Program-made: the position numbers and the translations under genes
The notes under the pieces: generated by a model
What the model was told of the DNA's origin: nothing
The model's database searches: none
Seen by the model: only the letters and a program-made list of their open reading frames with translations
From: Phoronis ovalis
Taxonomy: Eukaryota > Phoronida > Phoronidae
Assembly: GCA_028565635.1 (NCBI GenBank)
Contig: JAOXYB010046514.1
Coordinates: 1-12,267 of the forward strand
Length of the DNA stretch: 12,267 nucleotides
Reading direction: 5' to 3'
In this document: in pieces, positions 6,501 to 12,267 of the stretch
Numbering within the stretch: the first letter of the stretch is position 1
Layout of the letters: every line of letters starts with the position of its first letter

Positions 6501-9009
6501 TGATAAGTGTCCCTAAGGGTGTGTTTCACTATAGTTCGATTCCAGATCATGGTAATACCCTAGATATTAGTTTAACTATATTGCGAACTGTATAATACAC
6601 AGAAGCAAATGACCTAAATGACTTTTGTAATTAGCTACCATGCTGGTATCTTAAAAATTAAATGGTATGACTTAGTGTGTATTGTTCAGTAAACTATATA
6701 CAGTTCTTTTCTCCAATGTGAAGGTTGATGATTTTGCACATAGCTTATTTGACTTCAATCACAAATTTTAGTCCAAAACTGAATCATACTTATTAAGCCA
6801 TGAGAGCTTTCGGTCTTGTCACAAGACCTTCATCAGTCCTACTAACTGTGGCGGGAAGAGGTCACATGATGTTTTGACCTCAAAAGGCTGTCGTAAATGG
6901 GTGGTAGGTCGTAGCCCATGTCTCGGTTGATGGCTGGTTTTCGAGTTCTGGTGTGTATGGCTTGCTTGATTCTTCTGGCCATGAGGGTCGGCTCTTGGTT
7001 CAGTATCTTATATTGAGATCAGAACATCATGTGACCTCTTCCCGCCACAGTTAGTAGGACTGATGAAGGTCTTGTGACAAGACCGAAAGCTCTCATGGCT
7101 TAATAAGTATGATTCAGTTTTGGACTAAAATTTGTGATTGATATCTTTTTACTGAATCGAAATAAGATCGAATGAACATTTATGCTGATACTTATTTGAA
7201 TTGTTTGCAATTTTAGGGAATTAACCGTGTCAAATACTCAAGCGATTGTGTTGGAGTAATTCTAAAAGAGCTTCAGCACCATTCGTCTAAAAAAGCATTT
7301 CGTGCATTAGTGGCTATTGATGGTGTAAATGGTCTCTGGGCAGATACATGGATTAAAGATGAAGAAAGAAAACTGGTGAGTTCACATGTAACGTTTACTA
7401 GCATGTGAACCTGATTTAAATAAATGGCAGCGATCTATAGCCACATCTGACCTTCACGAAATTATAAATTCTGTATTTTTGCAGGGAATTTTCGACTTGT
7501 ATTTGCTAATTGATGATTGTATTTGCTAACTGATGACTGTATGTACATTCTTAGTGACAGAAGTTATCATTTGTTGCTAAAAAAATTCAATAAGAATATT
7601 TTGAATTAGTTTGACAGCAATATTACATAACTTAAAATTATTTGTTTCTGTTTACAGATTCCCCCAGAACAAGTCAGTTTAATTCATCATTTTAAAAAAC
7701 TATTCAAAGGCGACTGGGTAAGTCAACTGTGGGTCGGTGGGGTGTGGGTGTTGGTGTGGTGTGTGTGTGTATAGGAAAATGAACCTTCACTTCAGGTTGA
7801 GGTACCGTTTGCTTTTTAGAAACAGCTGATATTGCACAATTATACAAATTGTGAAACTAATGAAAATCCTTGTATTGCAATTAAATGTCACATTAATAAA
7901 TGTATATAGGAAAATCCTGATAAGTACAATAGTAAATGTAAATAATAATGTGCAACTATAAATATGACATTTAATTTTAGACCAATGGAGCTATTGTCTC
8001 CACTGTGGACAAGAATGCCAATCAAGCAGAGCTGAGAGGCTCTGACCTTCCAAGATATCTCCTTCAAAAAGAGGTATGCACCATACACTACTTAGTATGA
8101 CTTGTTTATTTTAAATATTTTTTTGTTATTAAATTTCGTGGACTTGGAACTTCCTGTGTTTTCTAGCAGTTACCAAGCATTGTGTAATATTATGCTGTTT
8201 TCTGCAGGGTTTTGAGTGGATGGATCCCTTCATACCAGTATCTGTTGCAAATTACAGTGAAAAAGAAATCCACAGTTGTATAGAATATTACTTAGATAGA
8301 AAATGGATTCAGAATCCAAAAGGTAAGCGTTTGAACCCTGGATATCATGTTAGGTCGTGATATGTGACTGTACTGTTTCAGACATAATTTCAGCGAAACA
8401 ATTTGTTTTCCAATCCGAATAAAGTTTCTGTCATTTTTTTTTCAAACTGACATTTTTCTCAAATTGCCTACATATATTTTGTAATATTTGAATAGTAATA
8501 GTGGGCCGAATATTTCCAATTTTATATATTTCTATTTGTATTACTAAAACTGTTTAATTTACTGCTATAAAGAAACACTGTAAAATTGTCAACTAGCAAA
8601 GAAAGAGTAAAATTGTCAACTAGCAATATATTACATCCTGATATAATTAGTCCAAGTAGCTATGTTACAATAACATGTGCCATTTTAGAAAATGTTTGTG
8701 ATAATGGTCCTTTGTATTATTAAACATTATATATTTATTATGTGTATTAGTTCGGATATCTGTTTCTTTTGAGGTTTTACTGGAATTTTTTAAATAAGCA
8801 TTTAAAATGATTGACCATTTTCATGAAACTGAAGTGAGTGCCTAGTGAAGCTGCCTACTAAAGTGTACATTTGTAAGAAGTTGCTAATTGTATTTTATGT
8901 AAAGACCATGATTTGTTTTGTAGGAAATACTGAAGAGGGCAAACGGGAGCTTATTTTCCTTAGTGGAAACAGTCCTCATAATTTAAACATTGTGGCATCT
9001 AACTGGTAG
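3355..9009 (+). CDS. DAP3: Mitochondrial small-subunit ribosomal protein mS29 / death-associated protein 3, 11 exons
   Basis: Joined exons: 3355-3533, 3875-3982, 4362-4470, 5135-5227, 5711-5847, 6251-6331, 7217-7375, 7658-7717, 7981-8073, 8208-8322, 8924-9009. All ten internal introns are GT-AG and the reading phases agree at every junction. The product is 393 residues from Met 3393 (405 from the first acceptor), close to the ~398 residues of vertebrate DAP3. Seen, numbering from Met 3393: a Walker A loop GNFGSGKT at 121-128, a Walker B strand LVAIDG at 254-259, and family blocks such as VKTFSETALMIRRPALEI, GVILKEL and the C-terminal EEGKRELIFLS. Known for the family: a GTP-binding P-loop protein of the mitoribosomal small-subunit head, also linked to apoptosis in mammals. 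The region before Met 3393 stays open and lacks acidic residues, so a targeting peptide probably begins in an upstream exon that I cannot fix. Identity is very secure; the 5' end is not. Confidence 0.95.
3534..4361 (+). other. Introns 1 and 2 of mS29/DAP3 (around exon 3875-3982)
   Basis: Intron 1 (3534-3874) and intron 2 (3983-4361) are plain GT-AG introns of 341 and 379 bases. I see no RNA gene, repeat or coding signal in them. An open stretch across exon 2 into intron 2 ends at a stop at 4067-4069 and is only exon read-through. Confidence 0.7.
3875..3982 (+). CDS. DAP3: mS29/DAP3 coding exon 2
   Basis: This exon has 36 codons, acceptor tttattttag and the strong donor gtaagt. It encodes ANHSLRHEGLIYTIP and GLGTPLFNRL, matching the vertebrate segment that runs from the DPAKHGDQHEGQHYNI-type block to the conserved residues before VKTF. 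Phase 0 on both sides. Confidence 0.93.
4362..4470 (+). CDS. DAP3: mS29/DAP3 coding exon 3, just before the P-loop
   Basis: It encodes VKTFSETALMIRRPALEI, followed by GYLKAADYDLPPVKYIL. This is one of the best-conserved family blocks. It ends one base into a Tyr codon (phase 1). The donor is gtatccttt, which is the U12-type consensus and unlike the other donors in this gene. Confidence 0.95.
4471..5134 (+). other. Intron 3 of mS29/DAP3, probable U12-type (minor spliceosome)
   Basis: The donor reads gtatccttta, which fits the U12-type consensus (A/G)TATCCTTT. The other nine donors of this gene are ordinary GTRAG-like or GTAACT/GTATGC sites. A branch-site-like TTTCTTACC at 5114-5122 puts its A (5120) 15 bases before the exon, in the narrow range typical of U12 introns, and there is no strong pyrimidine tract before the AG. 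It interrupts a Tyr codon directly before the Walker A loop. The rest of the 664-base intron shows no gene. Confidence 0.8.
5135..5227 (+). CDS. DAP3: mS29/DAP3 coding exon 4 with Walker A motif
   Basis: The split Tyr codon is completed and followed by GNFGSGKTLSLAHVMHYC, i.e. the GxxxxGKT nucleotide-binding loop (catalytic-type Lys 127 from Met 3393), then WMIVHAPW. The acceptor aacag has little pyrimidine tract, as expected for a U12-type intron. The donor gtgagt leaves one base of a Pro codon. Confidence 0.95.
5228..6250 (+). other. Introns 4 and 5 of mS29/DAP3 (around exon 5711-5847)
   Basis: Intron 4 (5228-5710, 483 bases) and intron 5 (5848-6250, 403 bases) are GT-AG. Intron 5 begins with 73 sense codons in frame with exon 5 before a stop at 6067-6069. 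Intron 4 contains tcatcttcagac near 5480, distantly like the retroelement end in intron 6 but too degenerate to call. Confidence 0.6.
5711..5847 (+). CDS. DAP3: mS29/DAP3 coding exon 5
   Basis: Acceptor ctatctttag, donor gtaagt. It encodes AFWTKYFREIAMS and LPRQATLWLKVFKQQN, aligning with the LWVKNCRDLL and PLEASTWLKNFK blocks of vertebrate DAP3. The reading frame stays open for 73 codons into the following intron (stop at 6067-6069), but the intron's own splice sites and the family alignment place the exon end at 5847. Confidence 0.94.
6251..6331 (+). CDS. DAP3: mS29/DAP3 coding exon 6
   Basis: There are 27 codons in phase 0 with acceptor ttcttctgtag and donor gtaggt. The peptide includes FGRYVWSKREVTEEGSSW, aligning with the KYVWNKRESTEKGSPL block of vertebrate homologues. 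Confidence 0.93.
6808..6836 (-). ncRNA. Hammerhead-like core in left arm of the Penelope-like element
   Basis: This is the mirror copy of the motif in the right arm: CTGATGA on the minus strand at 6836-6830, the same 7-bp hairpin, and GAAA at 6811-6808. It lies just after the stop codon of the element's ORF remnant (6844-6842), the position expected for a terminal-repeat ribozyme. The same reservation about weak helices I and III applies. Confidence 0.45.
6842..7018 (-). pseudogene. C-terminal remnant of a Penelope-like element protein (GIY-YIG endonuclease tail)
   Basis: Fifty-eight sense codons precede a TAG at 6844-6842 on the minus strand. The peptide contains YKILNQEPTLMARRIKQAIH, then KPAINRDMGYDLPPIYDSLL. 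Penelope-like polyproteins end in a GIY-YIG endonuclease with this arrangement: a helix with R.IK.AIH, then KP.(I/L)NRD and a Gly-Tyr...LPP.YD tail. Everything upstream (reverse transcriptase, GIY and YIG motifs) is missing; an in-frame TGA lies directly upstream at 7021-7019, at the junction with the inverted arm. It is a dead fragment inside an intron, antisense to the host gene. The family assignment is from remembered motif pattern. Confidence 0.7.
7060..7088 (+). ncRNA. Hammerhead-like core in right arm of the Penelope-like element
   Basis: CTGATGA (7060-7066) is followed by a 7-bp hairpin GGTCTTG / CAAGACC with loop TGA (7068-7084) and then GAAA (7085-7088). This is the conserved core and helix II of a hammerhead ribozyme, a motif reported in Penelope-like element terminal repeats. 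I can draw only a 3-bp helix III (AGC/GCT, 7088-7090 with 7098-7100), and the flanks do not form a convincing helix I, so it may be degenerate or inactive. Confidence 0.45.
7217..7375 (+). CDS. DAP3: mS29/DAP3 coding exon 7 with Walker B motif
   Basis: There are 53 codons in phase 0, starting GINRVKYSSDCVGVILKEL. It contains ALVAIDGVNGLW, whose hydrophobic strand ending in Asp is the Walker B of the P-loop fold (Asp 258 from Met 3393). The exon begins only 75 bases after the end of the retroelement fold-back in intron 6. Confidence 0.95.
7498..7537. repeat. Two tandem 20-bp units in intron 7
   Basis: Two adjacent 20-base units, tgtatttgctaattgatgat and tgtatttgctaactgatgac, differ at two positions. 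This is a simple local duplication in intron 7 (7376-7657), which otherwise appears featureless. Confidence 0.8.
7658..7717 (+). CDS. DAP3: mS29/DAP3 coding exon 8 (20 codons)
   Basis: This is a short phase-0 exon with acceptor ctgtttacag and donor gtaagt. It encodes IPPEQVSLIHHFKKLFKGDW, which aligns with the [20 protein letters not shown] segment of vertebrate DAP3. Too short for ordinary ORF scanning, but unambiguous by homology. Confidence 0.94.
7729..7772. repeat. GT-rich simple repeat in intron 8
   Basis: A run of GGTG/GTGT units (ggtgtgggtgttggtgtggt, then (GT)n) starts about ten bases after the exon 8 donor. It is a low-complexity microsatellite and the only notable content of intron 8 (7718-7980). 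Confidence 0.75.
7981..8073 (+). CDS. DAP3: mS29/DAP3 coding exon 9
   Basis: There are 31 codons in phase 0, with acceptor taattttag and donor gtatgc. It encodes TNGAIVSTVD, matching the GGAIVSALS strand of the P-loop domain, and DLPRYLLQKE, matching the YLPQELLGKE block. Phases agree with both neighbouring exons. Confidence 0.94.
8208..8322 (+). CDS. DAP3: mS29/DAP3 coding exon 10
   Basis: Acceptor gttttctgcag, donor gtaagc. It encodes GFEWMDPFIPVSVANYSE and CIEYYLDRKW, matching the GFDALDPFIPILVSNYNP and CIQYYLENNW blocks. It ends one base into a Gly codon that is completed in the last exon. Confidence 0.95.
8580..8626. repeat. Direct 20-bp repeat, period 27, in intron 10
   Basis: The 20-mer gtaaaattgtcaactagcaa occurs at 8580-8599 and again at 8607-8626 without mismatch. 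The rest of intron 10 (8323-8923, 601 bases) is AT-rich with no recognisable feature. Confidence 0.85.
8924..9009 (+). CDS. DAP3: mS29/DAP3 last coding exon and stop codon
   Basis: Acceptor ttgttttgtag. It encodes NTEEGKRELIFLSGNSP followed by HNLNIVASNW and stop TAG at 9007-9009. The EEGKRELIFLS block is nearly identical to the vertebrate C-terminus; the final ten residues are divergent. Confidence 0.95.
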
Positions 9010-9248
9010 TGCATGGAAGACTTGTATGCAACATGTGTCATGTAAATGATGAATTCATAAATCTTAATAGAGGGGTGCACTGCAAATAACTGTTAGCTAA
9101 GGATGGATACTGGTAGTTAAAGTGGTAGTCGCCTGTGATAATACTGGAAACTTGCTGTTATGTTAAACTGCATTCATTTTAGACAAGCAATGTATTACTG
9201 ATGATGGAAAGTATGATTGGAAATTTTGTTTTACAGTAGCAGCATCAT

Positions 9249-9324
9249 ATTAAATGAAGTACAATGAAAAGTCATTTTTGTACTTTTATAGAATGATTCA
9301 CAATTATGTTGCTAAAAGATTAAA
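9249..9324 (+). terminator. Candidate poly(A) signals for mS29/DAP3
   Basis: There is no AATAAA in the first 500 bases after the stop. The common variant ATTAAA occurs at 9249-9254 and 9319-9324, 240-310 bases past the stop, a reasonable 3' UTR length. Canonical AATAAA first appears at 10356-10361 and 10606-10611. Assignment is tentative. Confidence 0.35.
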
Positions 9325-10160
9325 ATTAATTGGACCTTTCGTACCTGCCCAACATGTTGCATTGGGTTTGCTTAGCAGGTAATATAGTATACTGCTGGGT
9401 CTTGAAATACAACCTTTGGCTAGTCTTCAGTTTGTTTTTATCTCAATTTTACTATTTTCCTTTCGTATTAGTCGCAACACCGCTTTCTGACAAAAAATAA
9501 CAAAGAACTATGATAACAGAACATCAATTTAATTGTTCACCATGAATATCCATCCTATGTACATACAGCACATTTAAATCAAAATTAAATAGAACATTAA
9601 TACAAACTTATTGAATTTGACAACAAATTGCGTACTCAGGTATCAAAACAGAATTCACATTTTTTTCTTCCAGCTCCCCGTATGGTCCTGAACAGTTATC
9701 TTTTTAAAGGTACAAGCTATACACCAGTTATTGTTGACACTGGGAGTTCCCCCTATGATTGTTTCATTAGCAAGAGTGATTCTTTTACCAGGATAGGGAG
9801 CTAGACTACATAACACATATAAACAATATGAATACACAAACTATTGTAATTTCAACTGATGTACACAATTAGACAATTTGCATGCATAATTTGATGCAAC
9901 ATTTAACCAGGTAACTTACAATGTGATAGTAGTTTAAGACAGTATTATCTGGTGTCCTCAAATTCTGTACATCATTCCGAATTTAATGATTAAAGTGGTT
10001 TTAAATTTCCTGTGTCCCTTGAACAAATGACATGCTAAACTACTACTTTCACTTGTTTGCTAAATAGAAATGTTTGACGAGGTGCTGCGTGTATCTGGGT
10101 ACATCAACCTAATCTGTCACCTGTACTAAAAACATGTAAATACATTACTCAACTTCTGTT

Positions 10161-10216
10161 CATGTTCAGGTAACATAAGCACCAGAGTTGTTTGTAATAA
10201 CAACTACCTGAACATG
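10161..10216. repeat. Inverted repeat able to form a hairpin
   Basis: catgttcaggta (10161-10172) and tacctgaacatg (10205-10216) are perfect 12-base inverted copies. Inside them gttgtt (10187-10192) and aacaac (10199-10204) extend the pairing on one side, leaving an asymmetric bulge of 14 bases. It lies about 0.85 kb beyond the SCAMP stop and could be a 3' UTR structure or a small element end. Confidence 0.65.
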
Positions 10217-11006
10217 CCATATTTTTTAAAAGTTTGAGTCATGCAATTTTGTACATGGCAGATGTAATCATCAGGGTATTCTAAACGCCAAATGAAAATT
10301 ATAATCAAAATCACACCAGAACTGCAGTTGCATATTTACACTTTACAAGACCATAAATAAAGTTGCAAAGCTATGCAACAAATTCTTATTATCTATATAT
10401 TTTCAGTCAGTATTTTTAAAATGTATACTGACCACTACCAACTTATTCACTATATTTTGAGCCAAGCACACTGTATAACCTCTAAGTTCGTCCACATTTT
10501 TATGTTGAAAATTTGCACAATATAATTATAAGAAATGGTATTTAGTGAAAAAGGTGGATTGCCGAAAAAATTAACTATTTTTAACCAAAAAATTGTAGTC
10601 TAACAAATAAAGGCTATACGGTAAAAACAATAAAACTTTTGATGACTCGTCTTACTAGGTTGTTTGACAAAAATTGCTGTGCATGTTATCTTTGTATAAA
10701 TTAATAACTATTCACTTTAGATTGGTTTTCCTTTTGAACCATTTTACATTCACAGCAGCTGTATACAGAGTCGTCAAAAGTCAAGATTAAAATGAGAGAC
10801 TTCCCCAGTGGTACCACTAAGTACCATGCCTTTTGGGGTTTAATAAGACAACATGCTAACCATTGCAATACTATAACAAACCAAATGATTTTCATATGCC
10901 ATGCACAAGCCTACATGTACTCTGCAGGACATCATTGGCCCAATGATACCTGTTGACACCAAATGTCTGAAGTATTGAAAGTCACTCATTGGTTGAAGTG
11001 GATGTT

Positions 11007-11041
11007 TTTATTAGATAACTATCAAACCCAGTTTTTTTATT
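11007..11041 (-). terminator. Two AATAAA poly(A) signals just after the SCAMP stop
   Basis: On the minus strand AATAAA occurs at 11041-11036 and 11012-11007, 12 and 41 bases after the stop codon. If used, the 3' UTR would be very short; a longer transcript using another signal further left is equally possible. Confidence 0.35.
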
Positions 11042-11052
11042 ATAGGCCTATC

Positions 11053-11217
11053 TTAATATCTTGAGCCACTGACTGCCCCCTGTGCCATTCCCCTAACAGC
11101 TCCTTGGGCAGCGGAAGCTGTAGCACCCTGTACAGCTTCATTTTTCATTACCCCTGTGGCAAATTCAGCCTGAGCTTTCTTAAAACTAGCTCCCGTGCTA
11201 CGGTAAATTGTATGCAC
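11053..11217 (-). CDS. SCAMP last exon, cytosolic C-terminal tail
   Basis: Acceptor ccttacag. Fifty-four residues begin [20 protein letters not shown], almost the family consensus, then [10 protein letters not shown] and a low-complexity [20 protein letters not shown] tail, GSRY and stop TAA at 11055-11053. Confidence 0.94.
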   Translation of the reverse strand: MHTIYRSTGASFKKAQAEFATGVMKNEAVQGATASAAQGAVRGMAQGAVSGSRY

Positions 11218-12121
11218 CTGTAAGGAGAAAATGCTATTACAGTCTTTATTCTTGAAACTAATAGTACAAGTATATTGTGGTTTGCCTGAGGTACTGGTTT
11301 AACTTTTGTTACTTATACAAAAGTGTATTAATACATATCCATCATACAATTAAATATATGCTCCCTGGTGTACGTCTTACAACAAAATCCATTATTCACT
11401 TCATTTCTTGGTAAATCACTGAAGTTTTGCATAACAAAAAGAATGATTCACACTGACAGTTGTACTTGTTACTCCATGACATTACACTACTGATACTCAA
11501 AGCAGCTGTGACTTGAGGGAATGGTTTGATCACAAACTCTTAATCCTAGATATAATTTCACCTGTACTTACCCGCATTAGAAGTATTATACTACCAACAG
11601 CATTAAGAGTGAATAAAACAGCCATTACAATCATCATAATACCAACAGCTGGACTAGGGCCTACAACAGCGAATGCATTTATCCATCCGCTGAAACAACA
11701 GAATCATTGACAAATGTTATATTAATAATTAATATCAACCACATATTCAGTGATAAGAAGGATGGAACTATATCTTATAGTTATGGAAGCATTAAGAGTA
11801 TATAAACAAGAACTTTTTTGAACACTCACCAATGGAAAACATTTACTTTAATCCTATCTTATTGAAACTTTGAAAGCTTTTAACAGTTTGTGTCTATATA
11901 ATTCTCATGTCCATCGTACATAGAACTATCAGCTACATTGTGCCAGGTAGCATACAATTTAAATTTCTGCTGATAACATAAAAACACGGATAGCTAACAA
12001 GCTAAAGAGGAGTTAAACCTACCAAGTAAAACCACTGATACCAACAGCTTGAACCACGCAAGTTACAAATTGAAAAAACACAACGAAGAAAAACATAAAA
12101 AAGTTGATGGAACTGTCACTC
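11053..12121 (-). CDS. Secretory carrier-associated membrane protein (SCAMP), last three coding exons, 5' part outside window
   Basis: Exons in transcript order: 12121-12023, 11689-11572, 11217-11053; all junctions keep frame. The 127 residues visible correspond to the C-terminal third of a SCAMP. Known for the family: four-span membrane proteins of Golgi, endosomes and secretory vesicles acting in post-Golgi recycling and exocytosis. Seen: [17 protein letters not shown] directly after where the conserved amphipathic E peptide would end, two hydrophobic spans (third and fourth of the family), the GFTCGW loop, and the cytosolic tail [20 protein letters not shown] ending in an Ala/Gly/Gln-rich segment, GSRY and stop. 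Which SCAMP subtype it is cannot be decided, because the N-terminal NPF region is off the edge. Confidence 0.93.
11218..12022 (-). other. SCAMP introns between the last three exons
   Basis: Introns 11571-11218 (354 bases) and 12022-11690 (333 bases) are GT-AG on the minus strand. They are AT-rich and hold nothing recognisable. The plus-strand open frame across 11513-11710 is only a shadow of the antisense SCAMP exon. Confidence 0.75.
11572..11689 (-). CDS. SCAMP exon encoding the fourth membrane span
   Basis: Acceptor gtttcag, donor gtaagt. After completing the Cys codon it reads [20 protein letters not shown], then a hydrophobic run [19 protein letters not shown]. The CGWI start and VGIMMI core match vertebrate SCAMPs. 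Phase 0 at its end. Confidence 0.93.
12023..12121 (-). CDS. SCAMP exon encoding the third membrane span
   Basis: The minus-strand acceptor tttttcag precedes a single base completing a codon (Arg expected in the family), then [20 protein letters not shown]. The exon ends TG before donor gtaggt, so a Cys codon is split with the next exon. It is the first SCAMP exon in the window; the sequence from 12122 to the right edge is intron. Confidence 0.92.
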
Positions 12122-12267
12122 CTGAAAAATAAAAAGCTAAATAATTACCAATTTCAAGGGAATAGTCAAGAAACATAATTAACATCTCGTAAAAAACAAG
12201 ACATTTGTCATGTCTAATGCCCATCCAATGTGTAGGATATTTTTTTAACATTATTGTTTTTTTACAT

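Larger units (their letters stand above)
6755..7141. mobile_element. Fold-back pair of Penelope-like element 3' ends (5'-truncated retroelement) in intron 6
   Basis: The arms 6755-6883 and 7013-7141 are inverted copies, 129 bases each, with only two mismatches by my reading (both near the inner end). Each arm, read outward from the loop, contains the tail of an ORF (RHS then TAG), a CTGATGA-hairpin-GAAA core and an AT-rich end. The 129-base loop carries more of the ORF on the minus strand, identifying the element as Penelope-like by its endonuclease tail. I infer two 5'-truncated copies joined head to head: a longer minus-strand copy (7018 or so down to 6755) and a shorter plus-strand copy (7013-7141). 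No clear target-site duplication is visible: the flanks ttgact and tatctt do not match. Confidence 0.75.
6332..7216 (+). other. Intron 6 of mS29/DAP3, host of the retroelement
   Basis: This 885-base intron is the longest in the gene; without the 387-base fold-back it would be 498 bases, similar to its neighbours. A B-box-like gttcgattcc near 6534 has no acceptable partner A-box. I see nothing else in the first 420 bases. Confidence 0.7.
9010..11052. other. Gene-free interval between convergent mS29/DAP3 and SCAMP genes
   Basis: About 2.0 kb separate the two stop codons. The interval presumably contains both 3' UTRs. Short open frames on the minus strand at 9655-9837 and 10701-10895 show no family resemblance, splice support or codon bias that I can see. 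An inverted repeat at 10161-10216 is listed separately. No RNA gene was recognised. Confidence 0.6.

Noticed and set aside
6534-6545. B-box-like gttcgattcc on the plus strand, possible tRNA
   Set aside because: No A box at a suitable distance upstream and no cloverleaf pairing.
9655-9837. Minus-strand open frame of 60 residues
   Set aside because: No family match; probably inside the SCAMP 3' UTR or intergenic.
10636-10780. 13-base inverted pair cttttgatgactc / gagtcgtcaaaag with one mismatch
   Set aside because: Short, about 120 bases apart, and the similarity does not extend; expected by chance in AT-rich DNA.
10701-10895. Minus-strand open frame of 64 residues
   Set aside because: No family match, and it lies downstream of the SCAMP stop in AT-rich sequence.
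1-12267. CRISPR arrays, bacterial operons, prophage or plasmid functions
   Set aside because: The intron-exon structure and gene families are animal; no regular short repeats with unique spacers occur.

Overview
The window is animal nuclear DNA: AT-rich, with two genes split into many short exons by GT-AG introns, retroelement debris and dispersed repeats. Every gene call rests on translating exons myself and comparing them with remembered family sequences. The repeat types (a Penelope-like element, a tRNA-derived fragment, a dispersed GGCCATCTTG-type repeat) would fit a marine invertebrate, but I cannot name the species. No prokaryotic gene organisation is present.

Layout. Positions 1-3354 hold no gene I can support. 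They contain a diverged ~265-bp direct repeat (145-414 and 580-845), an element with imperfect inverted ends (865-1511) enclosing a tRNA-like fragment, a degenerate ~30-bp minisatellite (1681-1832), and a 136-bp-spaced duplication of a dispersed repeat (2634-2886). Positions 3355-9009 (+) carry eleven coding exons of mitochondrial ribosomal protein mS29, also called DAP3. It is complete to its stop codon, but the start of the targeting peptide is unresolved. From 9010 to 11052 lies a gene-free interval between two convergent genes. From 11053 to the right edge (-) are the last three coding exons of a secretory carrier-associated membrane protein (SCAMP); the rest of that gene lies beyond the window.

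The two genes belong to different processes (mitochondrial translation; post-Golgi membrane traffic) and lie tail to tail, with no sign of functional linkage.

The most notable points are within introns of the mS29 gene. Intron 3 has a U12-type donor and a matching branch site, unlike every other intron seen here. Intron 6 contains a fold-back pair of Penelope-like retroelement 3' ends: 129-bp inverted arms differing at only two positions, each with a hammerhead-like CTGATGA...GAAA core. A 58-codon remnant of the element's endonuclease tail reads through the loop into the left arm.
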